DNA of 64,000 nucleotides from CAZSHG01 sp964459995 (GTDB lineage: Bacteria > UBP14 > UBA6098), in the NCBI GenBank assembly GCA_964459995.1, contig CAYWOR010000006.1, positions 1 to 64,000 of the forward strand. Direction: 5' to 3'. Each line of letters starts with the position of its first letter. Position 1 is the stretch's first letter. Shown here piece by piece: positions 43,758-54,500 of this stretch. The notes below the pieces were generated by a model. That model saw only the letters and a list, made by a program, of their open reading frames with translations, made no database searches and was not told the origin of the DNA. The translations under genes and the position numbers were made by a program.

Positions 43758-46700
43758 TTATTTGATGAGAAGCATGCGGCGGTTGGCCACATCGTCCCCG
43801 GCTTTTATGCGGTAGAAATAAATACCGCTGGGGACTTCCCTTCCTGATTCATCTTTGCCGTCCCAGGTAACCCTGTAGCTACCGGCGGTCATCTCGTCGT
43901 TTACGAGCATGTTGACCCTTCTTCCGAGAAGGTCATAAACCTCCAGCTGAACATCGGCTTTCGCGGGAATATCGAAAGTGATGGCGGTTGTCGGGTTGAA
44001 GGGGTTCGGCGCGTTCTGATACAAAGCGAAACGCTTGGGTAGAATTCCGAAACTGAGCTTGTAAACACCCGGGAAAATTTGATCTGAGGCGGAAATCGGC
44101 TCGTTATCGAGATAGATCATCACGCCTTCGGGAAGATTGGCTACGGAAATCTTAGCCGGACGGTTTATCGAGAGGTGGCAATTCACATCTTCCGCGAAAA
44201 GCGCTTCGGAAACCGACCAACCATCAACCGCGAGGAAAGCACCGCGTGACATTCCACCAATCATCGGGGGGATGGGCGATATATGAGCGATATTTGCCTT
44301 GCCAACACCGAGAATCTCGACATCTCCACCGAAATCCAACCTTATCTCAGCCTTGAACTCTTCGCGTGGAAGCACCGCTTTGTAGCCAGCAACTCCGGGC
44401 ACGCTGAGAAGAGCGGCCAGATTAGAAGCTACGAAATAACCTCTGCCCGGAATCAGCTCATTACTGGAGATATAATTCGCCGAAAGCGCGTCATACCAGA
44501 AGGCATGATCCGGCGCACCGAATATTGCCCCCGGAGGATTTGTGGTTGGCGACGAGAAATTAATTCTATTGTAGGCTGAGCCGATAAGGTTCCATCCGCG
44601 GAAGAGGTTATATGTGTAACCTTCCACTGGTTTACCCCAGAGCCTGTAGTGGCTTTCGACATAGCTGAGAACAACATAACCGATTCCCGGTTCTATCGTT
44701 GTCGCCGCTACCCAGGATTGAATCTGTGAATCGAAGTAGTAGAACTGCTCGCCAGTGGGGAATATCTCGCGCGGAGTATTGCCTCTGCCGATCGGAATAA
44801 TCGGCAACGAAACCATATTCCAACCCGGATAGAGATAGAAATCGAAGGGTCCCTCACCGGTTCTGCGATAGACGATTTCGAGTGTCTCGTTCGGTTCGTA
44901 GAAATAAACCGTCGAAGTTTTCATGTCGATATCGCCGTTGAGGAAGAGGCTTCCCATAACCGCGAGGGTATCTTCATCGCGGAAACTCCATTCGACCTTG
45001 CCCGCTGAATCACCGACAGGGATAAACCACATAACTTCGTCGTCATAGGCGCTTCTGATGTCGCCGTCGAGACGCGGATTGTCAGGATCGAGAAGTGCTA
45101 CATCACTGAAGGGGTTCAACCATGATCCCGGCGGGACGTTCAGCTGGTCGAGGCCGAGGTCGTAGAGATCTGTTCCGAGCGGATTTACACCGAAATAGAG
45201 TCTCTTCTCGTTGAATCCGTGGGTGAATCTGAGCCAAACAGCCCAATCCATTTCGCCGGCTTCAACCATAACCCTGCCATCGACAGTGGCAATCTCTTCG
45301 ACATAAGAGTCTTCATTGTAGCTAACATCCGAGATAACGATATTGCTTATCGAGGATATCGCCGCAAGCTCCGCAACCACAAACTCGATCTCGCAGAGGA
45401 TTCCATCGGGAATCACGAAATCGGTTGTGATTTGGAAGGTGATATGATCGAGATCGTAATCCGTAACGAGGATGTCATGCGCGCAATGGATAACATCGGG
45501 CGAGATAACAGCTTCGTTTGTGGAAACCGTCATCGAGATTGTGCGAACACCTGCCTCCGCCGCGCCGTTTACGGTTAGCGGAAGGGTAATTCTCTGTCCC
45601 GGCTGAACTCTCTGAAGTTCCTCGGGGAAAGCCAGCGTTACGAGATTATAAGAGGGTGCGCGCACATGAAGCAGACATGGCACCGTAATAACCGGTCTTC
45701 TCGGGTCAGTCGAAGTCGCGATGATAAATCCGCGATAGTCGCCTTCGGTGAGGTGAGTCGCATCGAAAGTAAGAACCGCATCATCGGTTTCGTGGCTCGA
45801 AAGAGTGCCGGAAGTCGGCGAGACAGATAGCCATGGGATATCGTCGAGTGCGACAAGGTAGTAAAGCTCGTTAATGAGTAATTCGAGCCCATCCGCCATG
45901 CCGTTGCCGTTTTCATCCCTACTATCGCTCATCACGAAGCTATTGAGGATGAGGTTTTCATCCACAGATAACGTAATTGCGCCATTTGCGGGATATGGGA
46001 ATTCGTCGAAACTCGCGAGAACCGTTCCAGAGGTCGCGAGAATTGCATCGCCGTAATCGGGGAAGGTCTCTTCAACAGTCTCGACAGAGAAAGGCACCGC
46101 GAGCGGAGTGTTGAAAATCGGATGCTCCGGACGATCCCATGTAAGCGCGCTTGGCGTACTACCGAGATCGGCGAAAATCTCCATTCCGACATAGGGCCAA
46201 ATTGTATGGCTCGCTCTCGATTCGAGATCCGGGCAGGTGATAATAGCCTTGCCGCCATCTCTGAGGAAAGCCTGAATCATTGCCAACTCAGCCGCGGTAA
46301 GAGCGTCGTTAAGTGTAACAACGACAGCGTCGTAACCAACTGTGGAAATAGCTTCGAGGAAATCGGCAGTAGTGGTTACAACATCATAGGGATAACCGAG
46401 GAAGTTAAGAGCATCCGCGCCCAAAGTCAGATCGCTCGTATAAAGAAGTATCGGCGCATGGGCATCACGAGTAACTCCGGCCCAAATCGGCAGATAAGAC
46501 TCGTAAAGGTCATAATCGATTCGGCCGTTGCCAAGGTTCGAGACCCACATAGGACGTGTGCCGATGTGACCTTCGAGGAGAGTAACCTCGTAGAAATTCC
46601 TCCAAACGGAGAAATTCGGACCGCCGACACCAACGCCGAGCATCAAACCGCCGAAAGATTCCGGATCGGTTGCATCGGTGGACAATAGCCATTCGCGTGT

Positions 46701-49700
46701 CCAGCTAAGCAATCCGGCATCCCATGCCGCGAATCTGAAGCCGATGATATTGCCCATCGCGCTGTTAATTGCGGCGAGAACAGACGGATCGTTGTTAATC
46801 TCGATAGCAAGTTCATAGACGACAGGGTCGCCATCGCCGCCGGCAACCGCACCCTCGACCTGAGGATAGGGGCCGCGTTCATCCCTGCCAATGGAACCGG
46901 GGTAAGTTCCCCAAATCCCCTGGAAAGTAGCTTCGGAGCCGAAATCGGTAAGAGCTTTGACACGATATTCGCCTTCGTTGCTTCCGCCAAATGCCGGCCA
47001 GCGGAGATTGCGATTATCATCTATCTCGACATAGAAAGCGTCGTCGGGGTCAAGCGAATTGTCGTGGCCATCGATGAAGGCCAAATAAAGCATGTCCTCT
47101 GTATTCTTGATATAAAGGGTCTGCGGACCAACCGTGAATTCGGTCGCATCGGCCCATTCGTTTTCGTCTATGACACCGTCGATTATCGGCAAAGCATCAT
47201 ATGTAAAGGCCGAATAAAGCATATTGGAGTTGATTGTGCCGGGTGTGGCGTAATCGATATTCGACCACCTGCTCGTGCCCTCTTCATAGATTGCACGAAC
47301 ACGATAGTAATACATCGTCCCGCCAGAAACCGCCGCATCGACAAATCCCGCGCCGGGAGTAGTTCCCATTAGGGTCCAGTCGGTCATGTCGTTCGAACGG
47401 TAAACCTCATAATTCATGAAGTTAAGCGGCAATCTCAAACCAGTGCCGAATAGCGCTGGCGGAAGCCAATTCATCGGGATGCTGAGGACATAGCCGCTAA
47501 GTGCATCGAGTTCGCGCGGGGCGAAAAGCTCGTGCCCCATAGGATACACATGCAGATTGAAAAGCACCGGAGTAACTGCGTCGCCGTCGGCAACAAGGAT
47601 GCTTATCGGGTGGACACCGAGAGTCTCGACATCGTCGAAATCGACCCAAGAAATATCGCCGGTAAGCGAATCGAGACGAATCTGCGCGGGGCCGTCGATT
47701 AAGCGCCAGATAAGACGGTCGGCATCGGGGTCGGTGGCACGGATTGTTGTTCTCCAATTGACGCCGTAAACCACGATTGTCTCCTCGACCGCAGAAACGA
47801 TAGGCGGTGTATTCCTTATAATAACACTATAATCTATGTCAGCGATTCCGCCCATGCCGTCATCGGCGGTAACCACACAGGTCCACTCCTGATGTTTCCG
47901 TGTGCGGAAAGCCGGCACGAAATCCATCGCCCAGTCGATAAGTTCGCCATCGACAAACCAGGCGAAAGCTAAATCGACAATATCGCCATCGGCATCATCT
48001 ACACCGACTACGACATCGAGAAGATCGGTGGTGAAAGGCGGATTCGGCTGGATGAACATCTCGGTGAATTGAGGCGGAGCATTGAGTATTTCGACCTCGT
48101 CGGAAACCATGAAATCACTCGCGTCGTCGTCATCGGTAACCGTAACCTCGAAATGAACGACATCACCGCGGTTGAAATGCGTGCCGTCGAGTATGAAAGG
48201 ATCAACCGGAGCCGGCTCGACTTCGACACCATTGACGAACCAGATAATGCTACTCACAAGCTCGTCACCGTCAATATCGCCTGCTCTTACTACCGCAACC
48301 AATTGCGCGAGTTTGTTGAACCACCCCTCGGGGTCGGATTCTATATGCGCAGTGGCAATAACCGGAGCGGTATTGATTATCTCGACCTGATCCGAGTTAA
48401 CCGGAAGACCGTATTCCCAGCCGTCGAAGGGAATAACTTCGCACCAGATTAAATCGCCTTTGCGGAAATAATCGCCGTCGATTTCATCCGATGTCGCGCC
48501 TTCGATAGCACCGTCAAGATTGAACCATTGATATAGGAAGCTCACAGGGTCGTCGTCATCGTCGGCACCCTCGGCAAAAACCTGAACGATATCTGCTTCG
48601 GTGGCGGTCGGGAAAGGTTCTATGCCTATCTCGGTTATATACGGCACGGTATTACCCTGAACTGGCCCCGGACGGGGGGTTTCCTCGCCGAAAGCCTCGT
48701 TGCCGTCGATATCGAAGCCGGTGAAATAATATGTATGATCCCCGAAAGGCAATGTAGTTTCGAGATAGAAATCATAACCGTCGGTGAAAACTTCATCCTC
48801 AGGATCGACCGGCAACATCGCGAAATCTTCGCTGTCGATATTTACCCAAATATCATTCGGGGCGATATTGCGTGCGGAGGTATAGGTAACCTCGTAGCGG
48901 AAAATCTCAGTCGGAGCACCGGAAATCGGAACAACCGCTCCGTCGGACAATACCGGCCAATCGATGAAAATCTCGACCGAAACATCATCGCCGTCGCCGT
49001 CGCCGTCATTGGCATAAACCCTTACGGTAACAACATCGCCCGGATTTGTCTCATCTGCCGGAAGCACAGGAGAATCGTCGCCGACAACTTCGCCGCCTAT
49101 CGACCACTCGAAGTGATATATAAGCTCGTCGCCGTCAGGATCATAGGCCTCGATCTCGATGGAGACAACGATGTCGTCCATGTCGTAAACCGGCATCGGG
49201 AAATAGGAGATTCCCGGAGCATCCGGAAGAGCGTTTCCTATAACGACGGTTTCTGTAGCGATACCTTCACCCTCATCGAATCCGTCGAAGGGAATTATCA
49301 CGCAGAAAACCTCGTCGCCCTTGTCGAAATACTCGCCGTCGAGTTCGCTACCATCATGGGCAACGTAAATATCGTTGACGAACCACTCATAGCGGTAATC
49401 CTCGGGGTCACCGTCGGCATCGGACCATCCGCCGGGAATGGCGGTGAGAGTTGATCTCTCGGTTGCGGGTTCGGGATCGACCAATAAATCGGCGGTCTCG
49501 ATTACCGGAACATTATTCCCCACTGTGGGACCTTCATGCACGATAACATCGCCAACGGCAGGATGGCCGAGAATGTCAACAGCACTGAACTGGAAGGTGT
49601 GCTCGCCAAGCCCGAGTGTTGTAGTATATTGGAATTCCGCACCTGCGATATAGTCGCGAGTAAAGACTTCGGACATCTCGATTAGATCGCCGCCGTCGAT

Positions 49701-50792
49701 GCTGACATAAACGCCCTCAGGGGCAACATCGCGAAGATTGGAATAAGTAACCGAATAGGTGAATTCAGTTGCGCGGTCACCGGCAAACGGTGCAACCGCA
49801 CCATCTGTGAGAACCGGTGCTATAATCGAGGCCAGAGCGGAGGCATAATCAGCGCTATAAGCTTCGCCGTCAAAGGAATATACCTGAACCTCCCACAGCT
49901 CGCCAATCGCTGTTGCGGCGGAAGGAAGAACATTCATTCCCATGCCGGAATATACCGCTTCAAACTCGCCATCGCGGAACCAGTCGTAATAATAACTTAG
50001 AACATCACCATCTTCGTCGCCGCCGCCAGTTGTAATCGTTACGGTGAGGTTTTCATCGTCGAAAGCCTGCACTGGATCGATAGCAATTTCTGGCTCGGTG
50101 GGTGGCGTGTTCAAGATTGTGAAATCGAGCGGGGTTGTCCAAACCGGAAGACCGAAATCGTCCTCGGCGTAGAAATAACATGTGTGATTTCCCTTGCCGA
50201 TGTCATAGCCGCTAACCGTTGTGGTGTATGGTTCTCCGAGATTGTAATGCGGAGTTCCACTTCCCGCCCACGTCAGATCGAACCAGTCGGTTCCGTCGAT
50301 CCAAACGCCGATAATTCCTGGCGCGCGGTTCCAAGGGTTCGAATAGTAGGTTGCACCGAAATTGAAGTCATCGGTAACATAACCGGTAGTCGGATTAACG
50401 AAATCGGCGAAAAGATTTGGCCGAAGACCGGAAATGGGGTCTAGCGTAACAACACCCATATCCGTGATTGGTCCTGCGGAAAATCTTCCGATAAGTGCCA
50501 AACGCTCGAAAAGACACGAGTCGATGACATCGACCCAAATCGTATCTCCCACAGCGAAAAGATCATCGGTAATCTGAAGGAAAAACGCGCCCGTTTCTTC
50601 ATCATAAGTAAACTCCGGGCTTGTGTGGTCATAGACATGAGCACCGAAGTGGATGTCGAAATAGACACATGCTTCCGGAGGCGGGGTTCCTTCAAACCGA
50701 AGAATATAACCCACCACAGAGTGGGGGCTTGCCTGCGCAAACGCTAAATTAGCGATTAGTAATAATGCTAATACAACGAGGGCCTTTTTCAT
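43758..50792 (-). CDS. giant secreted repeat protein (2344 residues) with CBM9-like domain
   Basis: A signal peptide (1-20) is followed by the two-Cys module (about 22-120, Cys42 and Cys93) and at least six PKD/cadherin-like repeats with the acidic signature DxDGDxLxYxYxW. Two stretches of about 290 residues, starting DGAVAPFAGD and DGAVVPISGA, are clear internal duplicates. Next come a fibronectin-like segment, a CBM9-like domain (YDALPIIDGVIDENEWADA), a DUF4350-like region, a BACON-like and a cohesin-like domain, GWNMVSLP and GWNLIGSAY repeats, and a FlgD-like tail ending MLLIK. The repeats probably bind calcium. TTG 50804 could extend the frame by four codons; GGGAGG favours the ATG at 50792. 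Confidence 0.8.
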   Translation of the reverse strand: MKKALVVLALLLIANLAFAQASPHSVVGYILRFEGTPPPEACVYFDIHFGAHVYDHTSPEFTYDEETGAFFLQITDDLFAVGDTIWVDVIDSCLFERLALIGRFSAGPITDMGVVTLDPISGLRPNLFADFVNPTTGYVTDDFNFGATYYSNPWNRAPGIIGVWIDGTDWFDLTWAGSGTPHYNLGEPYTTTVSGYDIGKGNHTCYFYAEDDFGLPVWTTPLDFTILNTPPTEPEIAIDPVQAFDDENLTVTITTGGGDEDGDVLSYYYDWFRDGEFEAVYSGMGMNVLPSAATAIGELWEVQVYSFDGEAYSADYASALASIIAPVLTDGAVAPFAGDRATEFTYSVTYSNLRDVAPEGVYVSIDGGDLIEMSEVFTRDYIAGAEFQYTTTLGLGEHTFQFSAVDILGHPAVGDVIVHEGPTVGNNVPVIETADLLVDPEPATERSTLTAIPGGWSDADGDPEDYRYEWFVNDIYVAHDGSELDGEYFDKGDEVFCVIIPFDGFDEGEGIATETVVIGNALPDAPGISYFPMPVYDMDDIVVSIEIEAYDPDGDELIYHFEWSIGGEVVGDDSPVLPADETNPGDVVTVRVYANDGDGDGDDVSVEIFIDWPVLSDGAVVPISGAPTEIFRYEVTYTSARNIAPNDIWVNIDSEDFAMLPVDPEDEVFTDGYDFYLETTLPFGDHTYYFTGFDIDGNEAFGEETPRPGPVQGNTVPYITEIGIEPFPTATEADIVQVFAEGADDDDDPVSFLYQWFNLDGAIEGATSDEIDGDYFRKGDLIWCEVIPFDGWEYGLPVNSDQVEIINTAPVIATAHIESDPEGWFNKLAQLVAVVRAGDIDGDELVSSIIWFVNGVEVEPAPVDPFILDGTHFNRGDVVHFEVTVTDDDDASDFMVSDEVEILNAPPQFTEMFIQPNPPFTTDLLDVVVGVDDADGDIVDLAFAWFVDGELIDWAMDFVPAFRTRKHQEWTCVVTADDGMGGIADIDYSVIIRNTPPIVSAVEETIVVYGVNWRTTIRATDPDADRLIWRLIDGPAQIRLDSLTGDISWVDFDDVETLGVHPISILVADGDAVTPVLFNLHVYPMGHELFAPRELDALSGYVLSIPMNWLPPALFGTGLRLPLNFMNYEVYRSNDMTDWTLMGTTPGAGFVDAAVSGGTMYYYRVRAIYEEGTSRWSNIDYATPGTINSNMLYSAFTYDALPIIDGVIDENEWADATEFTVGPQTLYIKNTEDMLYLAFIDGHDNSLDPDDAFYVEIDDNRNLRWPAFGGSNEGEYRVKALTDFGSEATFQGIWGTYPGSIGRDERGPYPQVEGAVAGGDGDPVVYELAIEINNDPSVLAAINSAMGNIIGFRFAAWDAGLLSWTREWLLSTDATDPESFGGLMLGVGVGGPNFSVWRNFYEVTLLEGHIGTRPMWVSNLGNGRIDYDLYESYLPIWAGVTRDAHAPILLYTSDLTLGADALNFLGYPYDVVTTTADFLEAISTVGYDAVVVTLNDALTAAELAMIQAFLRDGGKAIITCPDLESRASHTIWPYVGMEIFADLGSTPSALTWDRPEHPIFNTPLAVPFSVETVEETFPDYGDAILATSGTVLASFDEFPYPANGAITLSVDENLILNSFVMSDSRDENGNGMADGLELLINELYYLVALDDIPWLSVSPTSGTLSSHETDDAVLTFDATHLTEGDYRGFIIATSTDPRRPVITVPCLLHVRAPSYNLVTLAFPEELQRVQPGQRITLPLTVNGAAEAGVRTISMTVSTNEAVISPDVIHCAHDILVTDYDLDHITFQITTDFVIPDGILCEIEFVVAELAAISSISNIVISDVSYNEDSYVEEIATVDGRVMVEAGEMDWAVWLRFTHGFNEKRLYFGVNPLGTDLYDLGLDQLNVPPGSWLNPFSDVALLDPDNPRLDGDIRSAYDDEVMWFIPVGDSAGKVEWSFRDEDTLAVMGSLFLNGDIDMKTSTVYFYEPNETLEIVYRRTGEGPFDFYLYPGWNMVSLPIIPIGRGNTPREIFPTGEQFYYFDSQIQSWVAATTIEPGIGYVVLSYVESHYRLWGKPVEGYTYNLFRGWNLIGSAYNRINFSSPTTNPPGAIFGAPDHAFWYDALSANYISSNELIPGRGYFVASNLAALLSVPGVAGYKAVLPREEFKAEIRLDFGGDVEILGVGKANIAHISPIPPMIGGMSRGAFLAVDGWSVSEALFAEDVNCHLSINRPAKISVANLPEGVMIYLDNEPISASDQIFPGVYKLSFGILPKRFALYQNAPNPFNPTTAITFDIPAKADVQLEVYDLLGRRVNMLVNDEMTAGSYRVTWDGKDESGREVPSGIYFYRIKAGDDVANRRMLLIK

Positions 50793-50860
50793 ATTCCCTC
50801 CCAATCTTTCTCCCTTTCGGGCATTATTGATGTTGAAGGCTTTTCAGCCTTTTTCCAAAT

Positions 50861-51520
50861 CTACTTCAAAAACATCGCCCTTTCGATAGAGTAGCCGGGG
50901 ATTCTTACGAAGTATAGCCCGGAAGGCATCGAGTTGCCGACGCCGTCGGCTCCATCCCATATGGCGGTGCGATATTCAGGTGAAATCGTCCTGACAAGTT
51001 TGCCGGAGAGGTCATAGATTTCTACAAAATCAACTCCCTCCGGTAAATCTATCCTACATGAACTATTGAAAGGATTAGGCGAGATAGAAATTTGTGCCCT
51101 GTCAGGTTTCGAAATTTCGTTTATTCCAATATTAGAAAGCGTAACAGTAGGCAATTCCTGCGGATTTACGCTCATATCGATAATTACCGAGGTAAGCGCG
51201 GATTCATCCGTGCAGATATTCAAGAAAGCGACAAATACCTGATTTCCGTCGGCGGGTGCAGGCGTAAAATTACTTGTTTCGACAAGCCAAAGGCCTTCCG
51301 AGGCGGCGTAATTAGTGCCCTCTCCCGGCCCTGAGTCTTCGGGGTAACGCAATGTATCGCTGTTGGGCAGGAAGAAAGCCCAGAAAGTGATGCAGGATGG
51401 GCTTGGAATGGAATTATCCGAATTGCGGACACGCCCTACAAGAGTGTGAGGTGTTCCTTGGCCAAACAGAGCCATACAAAAACCCATTAGAAATATAGCT
51501 ATTAAGAGATTTCTCGACAT
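50861..51520 (-). CDS. small secreted protein: two-Cys module plus FlgD-like tail
   Basis: The 219-residue protein has a signal peptide (1-20) and one domain of about 110 residues with Cys43 and Cys103, homologous by eye to the N-termini of the two giants encoded downstream: TPHTLVGRVRN, SCITFWAFF, SEGLWLVETSNF, NICTDES. The FlgD-like tail follows directly (SPNPFNSSCRI, VEIYDLSGKLVR, MPSGLYFVR, final RAMFLK). It looks like the minimal form of the architecture used in the giants. GGGGAGG stands four bases before the ATG. A weak hairpin (AGGCT-AGCCT) lies after the stop near 50840. Confidence 0.75.
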   Translation of the reverse strand: MSRNLLIAIFLMGFCMALFGQGTPHTLVGRVRNSDNSIPSPSCITFWAFFLPNSDTLRYPEDSGPGEGTNYAASEGLWLVETSNFTPAPADGNQVFVAFLNICTDESALTSVIIDMSVNPQELPTVTLSNIGINEISKPDRAQISISPNPFNSSCRIDLPEGVDFVEIYDLSGKLVRTISPEYRTAIWDGADGVGNSMPSGLYFVRIPGYSIERAMFLK

Positions 51521-51544
51521 TTCGCCTCCCCAATGATTCGGGTT

Positions 51545-51571
51545 GGGCGGGGGACACCATGCCCCCCGCCC
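51545..51571. repeat. strong GC hairpin without a T-tract
   Basis: GGGCGGGGG (51545-51553) and CCCCCGCCC (51563-51571) form a perfect nine-pair stem between the 2601-residue gene and the 219-residue gene. No run of T follows on either strand. It may protect the 3' end of the upstream mRNA segment or lower downstream expression, rather than terminate. Confidence 0.7.
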
Positions 51572-51582
51572 TTTCAGTGCAA

Positions 51583-54500
51583 TTACTTAACGAACAACAT
51601 CCTGCGTTGTGCGCTGAAATCTCCGGCCGAGAGCTTGTAGAAATAGATTCCACCAGGAAGCTCTTTGCCGGTGTCGTCTCTGCCGTCCCAAACCGCGCGA
51701 TGATAACCGGCTTGGATATCCTCGGAAATCAGTGTGCGAACTTTGCGGCCGTTGAGGTTATAAACACTCAGATCGCAACGCACGGCTTCCGGAAGATCAA
51801 ATTTGATAGCCGTTGTCGGGTTGAAGGGGTTCGGAACGTTGGCATACAACACGAATTCCTCGGGAAGCGTCGGGGTCGATCTTTCGAGATAGACTTCCTT
51901 AGCCACATCCACCGGGCCGTTCGGCGCGGCGATTGTAGTTTGGCCAAGATAACCCTCACCCTCGAAGACCACCTGAATCTCGACTCCCGGAATTATTCCG
52001 TCGAAATCGGAGAATTCGACGCGAGCGATTCCGTTCTGATAGGAACAGATAATAGACTGATCGCCCCAAATTGCGGTAACTTCGAGTGCTTCGACGATTC
52101 CGCCATCGGCGGTATAAACCGGGATGATAGAGGATTTCGGCATCTCGATACCAACTTCGGAAGGCTCGAAACCTGCATTAACAGGCTCGGGAGCGCCGCC
52201 GGAGCGGGCATAAGCCGGCCAAACGCCGTCATTGTTCACCCAGAGCAGATATACCTGACCGGGATGAATCTCGAAGTCGAAGTAGATAGTTCCACCGAGA
52301 TCGACGATGCTAACCCATCCGCCGCCGGAAACACGGTATGCAACCGTGAGCGGATCGAGACCGAGACCGACCAATTCATAGTAGAGGTCGCTCGCCATCA
52401 TAACCGCAGGCTCAGGAGCACCGTGATGCAACGGAAGCATCACGAGGTTCCAACCATTGCCGCTCGGGGTGTCATAACTAAGGTTATACACGATAGCGGT
52501 CGAATCATCTGGAACATCGCCTGTCCAGGTCATGACATTCGTTCCGAATCCGGTGATATTGCCAAGCATAGCCTGAGTTTCGGGTATGAGAACATCGAAA
52601 TCGATACCAAACACACGGAGACCATACCAGCCACCCGGCGGATTAACATAGGTATAGATGTTGTTGTAGGGCACACCAAACCTTGCAGTATAAGCGGCCG
52701 GGGTAACCAATCCAGCTACTCCCAGCGGGTATCCGAAACTGCTCCAGCCATCGGCGATGAGATAATCGACCTCACCCACGCGGTTGGATTCGTTCGGTGA
52801 CTCATTATTCGAGAAGTCGCGAGCTTTAACTACGTAGTAGTAAGGTGTGGTAACATCGCCAGCACCAGCGGCATCGACGTAGTTATTGTTCGGCCAACCG
52901 GCAACCAAAGGCGCGCCAATGGGGCCGTAGGGATCAGTGAAGCGATAGATATCGTAAACGATGTTTACCGCAGGATTGATCTCCGGAGTGCCTTCCCAAC
53001 CGAGTGTAACGGCAGTCCAGTCGAGCTGAATACCACCCGGAACCGCGGTAGCGGCGAGATCGACTATGGAGGCCGGCTCGATATTATCTATCGGAGCCTG
53101 ACTTCCGAGCATAATCCTGCCAGTGAACATCGAATCGGCGAGACCCTGAATCTGAACCTTCACAATCATGCTGTAGGCATATTCGGTGAAGGTATTGAAG
53201 TTGCCGAACTGAACTCTCACACTGTCGCCGTCGTTATTCGTGGCAAGAATCGGAAGAACCGGTTGCCAAGTAGTATCGCCGGGAGCAGGCGAGAGGTTCA
53301 TATCACGATAGTAGCGGTATTCGAGAATCTTGATCGACAATGTGTCGATGGTTCCCGGATCGCCCCAGCCCGGATCCTGCGGGGTTCTGTTATGGTGAAT
53401 CCAGAGCAAGTCGCCCTGATCACCGGGGTTATCGATTACGAAACCTGCAATAGCGTCGTCAACCAACCCGATAATATCGATCGGCTCTGTGGAAGCTCTC
53501 GGCAGACCACTAGTCGGCGAATCGACGAAAACCTCGAGTCCGAGAATCGGCGCATGAGCCACACAGGGGACTTCAAGAACACCGCGATAGGTGTAGTATG
53601 GACCGGGAGCGAGTAATTCGAAATCAGCCGGAGTCGGCATGGTATTGCCGAAGACCAACTGATGTGCGAAGTTTGTATCTACAACACCCGGATGATGCCA
53701 TGCGGTAACTCTGACATTCCAAAGCTCATCCACGAAGTAAGGATCGTCGTTCGGAACTGTCTGGAAGTTCTCGATGGTCAGATACTGACCGGAGACTGTG
53801 ATAATGAAGTTCCAAGCGTTCAACGCAATATTGCCCGCCGAATCATACGCCCTCACGAAGAGGTTATAAGAACCGGGTGTTGTAATCATACCGGGATAAC
53901 GATACATCCAGATATGATCGCCACCGGGCAGAAGGTTGCCGCTAACCGAAATCGGCATCGGCCACCAGCCCATCATCATCCATACAGGATGCCATCCCCA
54001 GTATTCGCCTGTGGAATTGGTAAGCCAGAATTTCACCGAATCGACGTCGTCCATTGGGAAACCACAGCTGTCATAGGCGAAAACCGCGAGGCTGTCGTGC
54101 CATTCGAGAATGTAGTATGCACGACCGGCTTCGGGGAATCTGGGGTAGATAACCGGGCCGCAGTTGTCATAGTAGAACCATTTCTCGTTCTGCGAATCGA
54201 ACAGCGGGGCCTCTTCGTGGCAGAGGTCGTCGTAGGACCTTGTGCGGATACGATAGTGACCGTATCCGGGAGGCGACCAAGCGGCTCTCCAGTATAGCGT
54301 ATCGGCTCCGAAAGTGAAGAGAGTGCCCGGATTCGGTGCCCCGGCGAACCAAACGGCACCATTGTAGCTGTAATGGGTCGGGCTGAGCCAGATATCTGTT
54401 CCGGATGCAACCCAGCTTGTGCCATCCCAATGGCGTCCGGTAAGGTCGTCGTAGAGCGCCCAGTCGATCTGGTCGATTCTCGACCAAGGATCGTAGGCAA

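Noticed and set aside
51545..51571. Intrinsic terminator after the 2601-residue gene
   Set aside because: The stem is strong but no T-tract follows on either strand, so it is listed only as a hairpin.
51559..52800. 413-codon open frame on the plus strand
   Set aside because: It is antisense to the 2601-residue gene, has no signal peptide, domain or ribosome binding site, and follows from the codon bias of the real gene. The same holds for the long antisense frames at 48735-49454, 53662-54297 and 31186-32046.
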